NCBI RefSeq assembly: GCF_000523275.1
Contig: NZ_ATHQ01000004.1
Location: 1-39,143, forward strand
Reading direction: 5' to 3'
From: Lebetimonas sp. JH292
GTDB taxonomy: Bacteria; Campylobacterota; Campylobacteria; Campylobacterales; Nautiliaceae
Length of the DNA: 39,143 bases
Below the pieces are notes generated by a model that was given only the letters and a program-made list of their open reading frames with translations, made no database searches and was not told the origin of the DNA. Shown piece by piece: positions 25,522-33,161 of the stretch (its first letter is position 1; every line of letters begins with the position of its first letter). The position numbers and the translations under genes are program-made.

Positions 25522-25781
25522 TTAAAAACTTCTGCAGCTAAATTTCTTGTATAATCATCCGGAGTTGCCCCGATACCGCCATAACAGAAAAGATAAGAAT
25601 TAGAAGTTTTTTTTATAAAATTAAAAATATTTTTAATTAAAAGGGGGTCGTCTTTTATAATAAAAGAGGCTTTTAGTTCATATCCTCTTTTTATTAATTC
25701 GTCTCTTAAAAATTTAAAATGTTTATCCTCTCTTCTTGCGTTTAGTATTTCCGTTCCTATAATTACCTGAAAAATATTCAT
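25518..25781 (-). CDS. CinA/MoCF-like protein, N-terminal part (split gene)
   Basis: An 87-aa product with the start of a MoaB/MogA-like (MoCF) domain: FQVIIGTEILNARREDKHF at the N-terminus, the FIIKDDPLLIKNIF helix, and FCYGGIGATPDDYTRNLAAE, the GGxGxTxDD signature. In the family this domain runs on for another 70-150 residues without a break, so 87 aa is truncated. The rest is encoded by the overlapping downstream gene in the -1 frame. An extra A in the run at the end (TTT AAA A ATG) would join both into one protein of about 237 aa. It starts inside the adk stop (TAATG). Confidence 0.7.
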   Translation of the reverse strand: MNIFQVIIGTEILNARREDKHFKFLRDELIKRGYELKASFIIKDDPLLIKNIFNFIKKTSNSYLFCYGGIGATPDDYTRNLAAEVFK

Positions 25782-26353
25782 TAAATTTTTTCTTTTATTA
25801 TTTTTTCCATTTCATCAACAATTTCCTCAACTGTTCTCTCACCGTTTATTTTATTAACTTTTTTTTGTTTTGAATAAAATTTTTCTATATCGTTAATAGG
25901 GCCTAAAAACACTTTCATCCTATTGTTAAATACTTCAACATTATCATCAGCACCTCTTGCTCTTCCAAGAACTCTGTCTCTTGCAATTTCTTCACTAACT
26001 TCCACTTCTATTACAGCCACTAAATCAATATCTTTGCTTGTTTTTAGCATTTCGTTAAGGGCAATCATTTGTTCTACACTTCTTGGAAAACCGTCTATTA
26101 AAATTATGTTTTTATCTGCTTTTTCAATAGCGCTTTTGATTGTGTTGATTACTATTTCAAGAGGTACTAAATTTCCGTTATCAATATAGCTTTTAATTTT
26201 TTTGCCAAGCTCGCTTCCGCTTGCAACTTCGGCTCTTAATAAATCACCTGTTGAATAATGCACAATTGTATCTGGATTTCTTTTTGCAATAAGTTCTGCA
26301 TCCGTTGTTTTTCCGCTTCCGGGTGCACCTATAATTAAAAACAGTTTTTTCAT
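25781..26353 (-). CDS. adk: adenylate kinase
   Basis: Interconverts AMP + ATP and 2 ADP. The 190-aa short form has the P-loop [12 protein letters not shown] (residues 9-20), the AMP-binding [11 protein letters not shown] (about 33-43), [12 protein letters not shown] (about 86-97) and the short lid RARGADDN (about 132-139) in place of a zinc-binding lid. AAGGAG precedes the ATG. It lies downstream of aspS-feoA across a heptamer repeat spacer, and overlaps the CinA-like gene by one base. Confidence 0.96.
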   Translation of the reverse strand: MKKLFLIIGAPGSGKTTDAELIAKRNPDTIVHYSTGDLLRAEVASGSELGKKIKSYIDNGNLVPLEIVINTIKSAIEKADKNIILIDGFPRSVEQMIALNEMLKTSKDIDLVAVIEVEVSEEIARDRVLGRARGADDNVEVFNNRMKVFLGPINDIEKFYSKQKKVNKINGERTVEEIVDEMEKIIKEKI

Positions 26354-26382
26354 TTTTTTACTCCTTTTTTTATATTTATTTC

Positions 26383-26456
26383 TTAACTTCTAACTTGGCT
26401 ATTTGGTAACTCATAACTCATAATTCACAACTCATAATTCATAACTCATCACTCAC
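26383..26456. repeat. degenerate heptanucleotide tandem repeat
   Basis: From 26408 to 26456 there are seven consecutive 7-bp units of the type AACTCAT (AACTCAT twice, AATTCAC, AACTCAT, AATTCAT, AACTCAT, CACTCAC). Before them, TTAACTT CTAACTT at 26383-26396 keeps a 7-bp period. The last base of the array is the first base of the feoA stop codon. It fills the spacer between feoA and adk. Confidence 0.8.
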
Positions 26457-26701
26457 TATTTAAACACCGGACATTCAAATTTTTTAACATATATTTTTTT
26501 GCTCATTCCTCTACCAATGGCAATTTTTCTGCCTTCTATGTCAATTTCAACAGGGCCAAAAATTGATTTATTTATAATTTGTCCCATCTGTCCTTTTCTA
26601 ATACCCAAATCCTGCATTCTGTATTTGAAATTCCCGCAGGAACGGTCAAATTCAATTATTTTAAAAACATCTCCGTTTTTAAGATCACTTAATCTAATCA
26701 T
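26456..26701 (-). CDS. feoA: FeoA-domain protein
   Basis: An 81-aa SH3-like protein of the FeoA family, which assists the FeoB ferrous iron transporter or, as a free domain, acts as a small regulator. The first half ([18 protein letters not shown]), [15 protein letters not shown] and [20 protein letters not shown] follow the FeoA pattern. FeoB is not adjacent. It starts 8 nt inside the end of aspS, so it is co-transcribed with it. Confidence 0.85.
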   Translation of the reverse strand: MIRLSDLKNGDVFKIIEFDRSCGNFKYRMQDLGIRKGQMGQIINKSIFGPVEIDIEGRKIAIGRGMSKKIYVKKFECPVFK

Positions 26702-28454
26702 TTTTAGGTTTATGTATTCTTATGTGTAATTCTTTTAACTGGGCTGTTTCCACTTCATTAGGTGCTTCTGTCAGAAGACACTGGGCTTTTTGTGTCTTTG
26801 GAAACGCAATTACGTCTCTTATGTTATCAGTATGACGCATTAGCATTATAACCCTGTCAAGTCCAAGTGCGAATCCGCCGTGAGGAGGTGCACCGAATTT
26901 AAGTGCGTCAAGTAAAAATCCAAATTTTTCCCTTGCTTCAATTTCATTGATACCTAAAAGCTTAAACACCTTTTTTTGGATTTCTTCTTTATGTATACGT
27001 ATACTTCCTCCTCCGATTTCATAACCGTTTAAGACTAAATCATAAGCAACTGATTTTATATTTTCAAAATTTTTTTCATCCCAAGTTTGCATATTAGGCA
27101 TGGTAAAAGGATGGTGAAGCGGAGTAGGGTTTCCTTTTTCATCTTTTTCAAACATTGGAAAATCAGTAACCCAGACAAATTTAAAATCTTTTTCATTATA
27201 TAAATTCATCTCTTTTGCTATTTTAGCACGCAGCCTTCCCATATAATCAAGTACCGTTTTTTTATATCCTGCCCCGAAAAATATGATATCTCCCAATTGG
27301 GGATTAAGTTTAGATATTAATTTTTCAAGTGATTTTTCACTTAAAAATTTTAAAATCGGGCCTTTTAAACCGTCTTCTTTTATTTGGATATATGCAAGTC
27401 CCGCTGCTCCGAATTTTCTAACGAAATTTTCAAGCTCTTTTAATTTTTTTCTTGAATAAAAATTATCCCCTCCAGGAATTTTAAGAGCTTTAAATCTGTT
27501 TTTAATTTTATCTTTTGCAATATTGCTGAAAATTTCATTGTTTGAATCAACAAATTCATCTATTACATCAATCATTGCCAAATCGTATCTTAAATCCGGT
27601 TTGTCACTTCCGTATTTTTCCATGGCTTCATGATAAGTTATTCTTTCAATCGGGAGATTAACATCAATCCCGGCTACTGCAAAAGCTTCTTTTGTCATAC
27701 CTTCAATTGTTTTAATTACATCTTCCTGTGTTACAAAACTCATTTCCACATCAACCTGTGTAAATTCCGGCTGTCTGTCGGCTCTGAGGTCTTCATCTCT
27801 GAAGCATTTTGCAATCTGATAATATTTGTCAAATCCAGCTACCATTAAAATTTGTTTAAAAAGCTGAGGTGATTGGGGAAGTGCATAAAATTTCCCGGGG
27901 TGAACCCTGCTCGGTACTAAATAGTCTCTTGCACCTTCCGGAGTGGATTTGGTAAGAATAGGTGTTTCTACATCAATAAAGCCCACACTGTCAAAATAAT
28001 CTCTCACGGCTTTTGTGACTTTGCTTCTTAAAACGAATGTTTCTAAATTGTCAGGGTCCCTTAAATCCAAATATCTGTATTTTAATTTAAGTTCCTCATT
28101 TACATTTTTATCTCCGATTTGAAAAGGCAAAACTTCGCATGTGTTTTCGATTTCCAAAGAATCAGCTACAACTTCGATTTTTCCAGTTTTAAGTTTTGGG
28201 TTTTCAAGGCCTTCACCTCTTAATCTTACTCTACCTTTTGTTTTTATTACATATTCGTCTTTTACTATTTCGGCAATTTTATGAGCTTCAACACTGTCAG
28301 CCGGATCTGCAACAATTTGTATTAGCCCGCTTCTGTCTCTGAGGTCTATAAAAATAACCCCTCCGTGGTCTCTGTGTGAATTTACCCATCCTACCAGTTC
28401 CACCTCTTCTCCAATATTCAATTCATTAAGTTCTGCACAGTAGTGGCTTCTCAT
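26694..28454 (-). CDS. aspS: aspartyl-tRNA synthetase
   Basis: A 586-aa class IIb synthetase charging tRNA-Asp. N-terminal OB-fold anticodon domain ([20 protein letters not shown], about 18-37), class II motif 2 ([21 protein letters not shown], about 212-232), a GAD-type bacterial insertion in the middle, and motif 3 ([20 protein letters not shown], about 535). The C-terminal [15 protein letters not shown] is the bacterial-type end. Relatives in this phylum can be non-discriminating (also charging tRNA-Asn), which the sequence alone does not settle here. It leads the minus-strand unit aspS-feoA-adk; the start has AAAAGGATATT before it, like argG. Confidence 0.97.
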   Translation of the reverse strand: MRSHYCAELNELNIGEEVELVGWVNSHRDHGGVIFIDLRDRSGLIQIVADPADSVEAHKIAEIVKDEYVIKTKGRVRLRGEGLENPKLKTGKIEVVADSLEIENTCEVLPFQIGDKNVNEELKLKYRYLDLRDPDNLETFVLRSKVTKAVRDYFDSVGFIDVETPILTKSTPEGARDYLVPSRVHPGKFYALPQSPQLFKQILMVAGFDKYYQIAKCFRDEDLRADRQPEFTQVDVEMSFVTQEDVIKTIEGMTKEAFAVAGIDVNLPIERITYHEAMEKYGSDKPDLRYDLAMIDVIDEFVDSNNEIFSNIAKDKIKNRFKALKIPGGDNFYSRKKLKELENFVRKFGAAGLAYIQIKEDGLKGPILKFLSEKSLEKLISKLNPQLGDIIFFGAGYKKTVLDYMGRLRAKIAKEMNLYNEKDFKFVWVTDFPMFEKDEKGNPTPLHHPFTMPNMQTWDEKNFENIKSVAYDLVLNGYEIGGGSIRIHKEEIQKKVFKLLGINEIEAREKFGFLLDALKFGAPPHGGFALGLDRVIMLMRHTDNIRDVIAFPKTQKAQCLLTEAPNEVETAQLKELHIRIHKPKND

Positions 28455-28475
28455 TAATATCCTTTTTTAAGCGCA

Positions 28476-28498
28476 ATTATATCAAAATGTGCTATAAT
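28476..28498. promoter_or_regulatory. divergent promoters of aspS and the MscS gene
   Basis: TATAAT reads on the minus strand at 28481-28476 (aspS) and on the plus strand at 28493-28498 (mechanosensitive channel). The two -10 boxes lie within 23 bp in a 55-60-bp intergenic gap, so both genes have very short leaders. Confidence 0.55.
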
Positions 28499-28515
28499 TT
28501 TTTCAAAGGATGCCA

Positions 28516-29610
28516 ATGAACAGCATTTATCTTTTAATTTTTATTGTATTGTTCAATTTATTCTCAATTTTTTTTGTTAAATATATAAAATATTTTATAT
28601 TTAAGCATAGAAGAAATATTTTTTTTAAACTTTTTTATTCAAGAATTTATAAAATTTCAATACCATTATTGTTGTTGATTGACGGAAATTTTGTTTTTTA
28701 TTTATTAAAAAATTATAAAATCAAAGAATGGGTTTTTTATTTTAATGTTTTGTTTATAGGCTGGCTGTTTTATGAAATAATCAAATATATTATTTATGTA
28801 ATAATCGCAATTAATTTATCCCATAAAACCAATGTAAGAAAAGAAGTTTTTAATTTATCTATTCATTTTACAAAACTTTTTATAATTTTAATTATTTTTA
28901 TTTCAATATTAACCCATTTGGGGGTGAATATTGCTGCTATTGTAACATCTTTGGGTGTGGGCGGCGCTATTATAGGTTTGGCGGCCAAAGGTACATTGGA
29001 GAATTTTTTTGATTCCATAAGGGTTATCAGTGAAGACGCCTTTCATCAGGGGGACTGGATAGAAACAAAAGATTTTGAAGGTCTGGTTGCCGATGTAGGC
29101 CTTACTTCCACACAGGTCAGAACATTTGACAATGCTTTAATAACGGTTCCCAATTCTTTTTTGGCCAACAGCTGGATAAAAAATTATTCCAGAAGGTTCA
29201 TAGGAAGAAGAATAAAATTTTGGGTAAAAATTAAATATTCCACCGATATCGAAGAAATTAAAAGGGTTATTAAAGAAATAAAAAAAATGCTCCAAAAGCA
29301 TCCGGGAATTGTAACAGATAAAAAAATAGAAAATAAACTGAGGCAAATTATGTATAAAAATGCACTTTTTTCTATGGAAGACAAATACGGGATAAGAAAA
29401 ACGCTGCTTGTGTACTTGGATGAATTTGATGAATATTCTATGAATATTTTGGTTTATGCCTATTCGATAAGTATAAACTGGGAAGAGTGGCTGAGAGTTA
29501 AACAGGATGTTTATCTTAGAATATTAAATATAATTGAAAATTCTAAATTAGAGTTAGCCTATCCCATTCAGGAAGTTTTTATTGATAAAAGGGATGAATT
29601 ATGGAAATAA
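28516..29610 (+). CDS. MscS-family mechanosensitive channel
   Basis: A 364-aa inner-membrane channel that opens under membrane tension to release solutes. Several N-terminal hydrophobic helices are followed by the pore helix and gate (GVNIAAIVTSLGVGGAIIGLAAK, glycine/alanine-rich), the beta domain (DAFHQGDWIETKDFEGLVADVGLTSTQVRTFDNALITVPNS) and a cytosolic C-terminal domain. The ATG at 28516 is preferred to the ATG at 28510, because AAAGGA (28505-28510) is at proper distance only from the former. Its end overlaps the CHAD gene start by 10 nt. Confidence 0.92.
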   Translation: MNSIYLLIFIVLFNLFSIFFVKYIKYFIFKHRRNIFFKLFYSRIYKISIPLLLLIDGNFVFYLLKNYKIKEWVFYFNVLFIGWLFYEIIKYIIYVIIAINLSHKTNVRKEVFNLSIHFTKLFIILIIFISILTHLGVNIAAIVTSLGVGGAIIGLAAKGTLENFFDSIRVISEDAFHQGDWIETKDFEGLVADVGLTSTQVRTFDNALITVPNSFLANSWIKNYSRRFIGRRIKFWVKIKYSTDIEEIKRVIKEIKKMLQKHPGIVTDKKIENKLRQIMYKNALFSMEDKYGIRKTLLVYLDEFDEYSMNILVYAYSISINWEEWLRVKQDVYLRILNIIENSKLELAYPIQEVFIDKRDELWK

Positions 29611-30175
29611 AAAAATTAATTGAAAAATATAAAAAATCAGACAGCGCTAAGATTTTGCATAAATTAAGAGTTGCTGCAAGAAAAGCTCTTTCTAAATTAC
29701 AAAAAGAAGGTAAAACCCACACAGGTCTTGAAAATCTGCTTAAAAATTCCTCAAAATTCAGGGATACAGAAAAATAAAAAAATTTCTAAAGAAAAAACAT
29801 AAAAAATTAAGGGAAAAATTTTTAGAATTTTTGGATAATTTTAAAAGTGAAATAAAACCTATTGAAAAAGAAAAAGAGATTTCAATTGAAAATTGTTTAA
29901 AAATTTTGAATGAAACTTTTTTAGATAAAGATGACAAAACTCTTCATAAAATAAGAATAGAAATTAAAAAATGCAGATACACTCATCCTGAATATGAAGA
30001 TATTTTAAAATTAATTCAGGATAATTTGGGAAAAGCCCATGATTATTATAATTGCGAAAAATTAAGAAAAAAATTTAACAAAGACACTAAAAAAATAATT
30101 AAAAAGAAAAATAAATATATTAAAAAAGCGGAAAAGATAAGAAGTGTTTTTATAAACGATATTCTCAGCGCTTAG
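29601..30175 (+). pseudogene. CHAD-domain protein, frameshifted
   Basis: CHAD domains are helical, histidine-rich modules that bind polyphosphate. The first frame (29601-29777) encodes KILHKLRVAARKALSKLQ, the first histidine-arginine repeat, then stops at RDTEK. The second frame carries on without an own start as IKKFLKKKHKKLREKFLEF and contains the second repeat LHKIRIEIKKCRYTHPEYED and LIQDNLGKAHDYYNCEKL. Adding one A to the A5 run at 29770-29774 would fuse them into a 191-aa protein. It overlaps the MscS gene by 10 nt. It may be a decayed gene, a slippage product or a base error. Confidence 0.78.
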
Positions 30176-30176
30176 A

Positions 30177-30671
30177 TTATTCTGCCGGCATTCCTTGTTT
30201 TTTACTTCTTTCCATTGCCTGCTGGGCAAGATATCTGTCACCGAATTTTTGAAGGTTTTCAAATTCTGTCTCAAATGTGTCAAAATGTCTTTCTTCATCA
30301 GCTATTATACTTTCAAAAAGCTGTTTTGTTCCAGAATCTTTTGCTTCAGCACAAGCGAGGGCAAAATCGTTATACATATCTATTGCATCTTCTTCGCTTT
30401 TCATAGCCCATTTCAGCATTTCTTTTGGGTCTCTTATATGCTCTACCTCATGGGCCGGTTTCATTTCAATTTCACCGCCTACAAATAAAATTCTCTCGGC
30501 ATATCTTTCAGTATGCAGCATTTCTTCAATTGCAGTTTTTTTAAAAATACCGGCCAGTAAATCATATCCCAAGTCGTCCAGTATAAAATGAAAATACATA
30601 TATTGGTGAATTGCACTGAGCTCTTCCCCCACTGCTTTATTTAATAATTCTATTGATTTGCTTCTGTCCAT
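30177..30671 (-). CDS. bfr: bacterioferritin
   Basis: A 164-aa iron-storage protein that assembles into a 24-mer. The di-iron ferroxidase ligands are in place: Glu17, Glu50 and His53 (in IEEMLHTE), a glutamate in SEEDAIDMY (about 94), and the glutamate and histidine in ADEERHFD (about 126-129). Met51 corresponds to the haem-ligating methionine of E. coli Bfr, so it is a true bacterioferritin rather than a ferritin. AAGGAG precedes the ATG, and a TATAAT on the minus strand at 30700-30695 supplies a short leader. It is a single-gene unit, convergent with the CHAD remnant. Confidence 0.93.
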   Translation of the reverse strand: MDRSKSIELLNKAVGEELSAIHQYMYFHFILDDLGYDLLAGIFKKTAIEEMLHTERYAERILFVGGEIEMKPAHEVEHIRDPKEMLKWAMKSEEDAIDMYNDFALACAEAKDSGTKQLFESIIADEERHFDTFETEFENLQKFGDRYLAQQAMERSKKQGMPAE

Positions 30672-30694
30672 TTTTTCTCCTTTTGGTTTTGGAT

Positions 30695-30774
30695 ATTATA
30701 ACATAAAATTTTAAAAAATAATATTTTTCTGTTAAAATAATTTATTATTATAAATGTTCATAACTTGATATAAT
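30695..30774. promoter_or_regulatory. divergent promoters of bfr and nadK
   Basis: Minus-strand TATAAT at 30700-30695 serves bfr; plus-strand TATAAT at 30769-30774 serves nadK, 19 nt before its TTG start. The AT-only stretch between them (about 30705-30765) shows no clear operator. Confidence 0.55.
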
Positions 30775-30792
30775 TATAAAAAAAGGTTTAAA

Positions 30793-31617
30793 TTGAAAGC
30801 GGGATTTGTACTTAAACCGAAAGCGGATGAAAAAATAAAAAGGGATTTTTTAGAGATAAAAAAAATTTTTGAAAAAAACAATATAGAAGTTTTAATCGAT
30901 GCTGTTTGTGCAAAATTAATAGGACTTTTGGGGATGGATTTTAATAAAATGTGCGAAGAGGCTGATTTTCTTGTCGCACTCGGGGGAGACGGCACTTTAA
31001 TTTCACTTACAAGAAGAAGTTACAGGTATCATAAGCCTATACTTGGTATAAATGCAGGAAAACTCGGGTTTTTAACTGATATAAATCCTGAAAACATTAA
31101 TGAATTTATTGAAAAATTTTTAAAAGGTGAATATAGAATAGATGAAAGAATGGTTATTGAAGTTGAATTTAACAATAATCTTTTATATGCATTTAATGAT
31201 GTGGTTATCAGTAAGGATATTAATTCTTCAATGATACATATAGATATAGATACTAATGAGGCCCATTTAAATACTTATCACGGAGACGGGCTTATAATTT
31301 CCACTCCCACAGGTTCGACCGCATATAATTTAAGCGCCGGCGGCCCTGTTGTGTATCCTTTGACGGAGAGTTTTATATTAACGCCTATTTGTCCGCATTC
31401 TCTTACACAAAGGCCTCTTGTTATTCCAAGTAAATTTAAAATAGAGGCGAAAGTGAAAGAAGATTTTGCAAAAATGATAATAGACGGTCAGGAAATATTT
31501 GATATAAATTCCGACATTAAACTGAGAAAAGCAAAATATCCTGCAAAATTGATACACAGGATGGAGAGAAATTATTTTGATGTGTTAAGGGAAAAACTTC
31601 ATTGGGGAGAAGGGTAG
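30793..31617 (+). CDS. nadK: NAD kinase
   Basis: Phosphorylates NAD to NADP, the only route to NADP in the cell. The 274-aa protein has the catalytic GGDGTLIS motif (about residues 64-71), the NDVVISKD segment (about 136) and the glycine-rich STPTGSTAYNLSAGGP (about 172-187). The start is TTG at 30793, with AAAAGG at 30781-30786; no ATG is available. Its TAG stop overlaps the GTG start of recN. Confidence 0.95.
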   Translation: MKAGFVLKPKADEKIKRDFLEIKKIFEKNNIEVLIDAVCAKLIGLLGMDFNKMCEEADFLVALGGDGTLISLTRRSYRYHKPILGINAGKLGFLTDINPENINEFIEKFLKGEYRIDERMVIEVEFNNNLLYAFNDVVISKDINSSMIHIDIDTNEAHLNTYHGDGLIISTPTGSTAYNLSAGGPVVYPLTESFILTPICPHSLTQRPLVIPSKFKIEAKVKEDFAKMIIDGQEIFDINSDIKLRKAKYPAKLIHRMERNYFDVLREKLHWGEG

Positions 31618-33161
31618 TGATAGAAAGAATCTATATAAAAGATTATGTTACATTTGAAGAAGTCGAGCTTGAATTTCAGAAAGTTGAACTTGAATTTTCA
31701 AAAGGTCTGATTGTTTTTACGGGTCCCAGCGGGGCTGGGAAATCTGTTTTAATGAGGGGAATTTTGTCAATTTTCGGATATTTTGACGTAAATGCCGCTT
31801 TGTCGGAGGCTGTTGTTGATGCAGATATAGATTTGGAAAAATATGGAATCGAAAACGATGAGGTACTTATTTTTAAACAGATTAAAAAAAACAAAAACAG
31901 GTATTTTATAAACAATCAGGCGGTTAGTAAAAAAACAATTAAAGAAATTTCTTCAAAATTTCTGGATTATCTGTCGTTAAGGGAAATAAAAGAGTTTGAA
32001 AATAAAAATATATTAAGTCTGCTTGATAAAATTATTCAAGAGAAAGATTATTATGTTAAATTAAATGAATATAAAAACCTCTACAATAAATATAAAAAAC
32101 TATTAAAAGAACTGGAAATAATAACGAAAAAACAGAAAAAATCTGCTGAAAAAAAAGAATTTCTAAAGTATGAAATAGAAAAAATAGAATCAATTTCCCC
32201 AAAAATAGGGGAGTTTGAAGAACTTATGAAAATAAAAAAAGATTTAAGTAAATTAGAAAAAATCAAAGATAAAATTCAGGAAGTAGAAAGAATATTTGAT
32301 TTAGAACATATTGTATATGAATTTTTGGAAATGATTGACGAAAACGGAGAATTTTTTTCAAATACTATGAATGAACTTAGAATTATGATTGATAAAGCTG
32401 TGGAAAAAGCGTCTTTTTTGGAGAATGTAAATATAGAAGAAGTGTTGGAAAGATTATCCAAACTTCAGGAATTAATCAGAAGGTTTGGAAGTATTGAAGA
32501 AGCACTTAAATATTATGAAGAAAAAAAAGAGGAATTAAACAGGTTTGAAAATATATCTTTTGAAAAAGAAAAACTTATCAATGAAATTCAGGAACTTAAA
32601 AAAATCTTAAATGAAACAGCCCGGTTTATAACTGAAAAAAGAATCATTGCGGCAAAAAAGCTTGAAGAAAAGATTAATTATTTTTTAAAAAAACTTTATA
32701 TGCCTGAGGCTAAAATACATTTTGCCGAAGATGTGTTAAACGAGTCTGGGAAAGATAAAGTCGAAATAGTCATCAATGATATAGATACTAATACACTCTC
32801 TACCGGTGAATTCAACAGACTTAGAGTAGCGCTTTTGGCTAGTAAACTTGAATACGAAGATGAAGAAAAAAGTCTTTTTTTAGATGAGATTGATGCAAAT
32901 TTGAGTGGTGAGGAGAGTATGAGTGTGGCAGAAGTTTTAAAGTATTTATCTACTAAATATCAGATTTTTGCTATTTCGCACCAGCCTCAGCTTGCAAGTG
33001 TAGCCAATAAACATTTTTTGGTTACAAAAAAAAATAATAAAAGTTATGTGAAAGAACTGAGCGTTAATGAAAGAATAAATGAAATTGCCAGAATAATAGG
33101 CGGAAAAGAAAAAAGTAAAAAAGCTTATGAATATGCAAAAGAGCTTTTAAAAGGAAAATAA
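31617..33161 (+). CDS. recN: DNA repair ATPase RecN
   Basis: A 514-aa SMC-like protein for double-strand break repair. Walker A GPSGAGKS lies near residue 34. A long coiled-coil region (about 130-360, rich in K/E with leucine repeats) is followed by the ABC signature LSTGEFNRLRVA (about 390), Walker B SLFLDEIDANLSGEE (about 415) and ISHQPQLAS (about 455). It is a little shorter than the E. coli protein, as usual in this phylum. I chose the GTG at 31617, which overlaps the nadK stop and gives the family's MIERIYIKDY start; an upstream TTG at 31602 is in frame. The stop overlaps the next ATG (TAATG). Confidence 0.94.
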   Translation: MIERIYIKDYVTFEEVELEFQKVELEFSKGLIVFTGPSGAGKSVLMRGILSIFGYFDVNAALSEAVVDADIDLEKYGIENDEVLIFKQIKKNKNRYFINNQAVSKKTIKEISSKFLDYLSLREIKEFENKNILSLLDKIIQEKDYYVKLNEYKNLYNKYKKLLKELEIITKKQKKSAEKKEFLKYEIEKIESISPKIGEFEELMKIKKDLSKLEKIKDKIQEVERIFDLEHIVYEFLEMIDENGEFFSNTMNELRIMIDKAVEKASFLENVNIEEVLERLSKLQELIRRFGSIEEALKYYEEKKEELNRFENISFEKEKLINEIQELKKILNETARFITEKRIIAAKKLEEKINYFLKKLYMPEAKIHFAEDVLNESGKDKVEIVINDIDTNTLSTGEFNRLRVALLASKLEYEDEEKSLFLDEIDANLSGEESMSVAEVLKYLSTKYQIFAISHQPQLASVANKHFLVTKKNNKSYVKELSVNERINEIARIIGGKEKSKKAYEYAKELLKGK

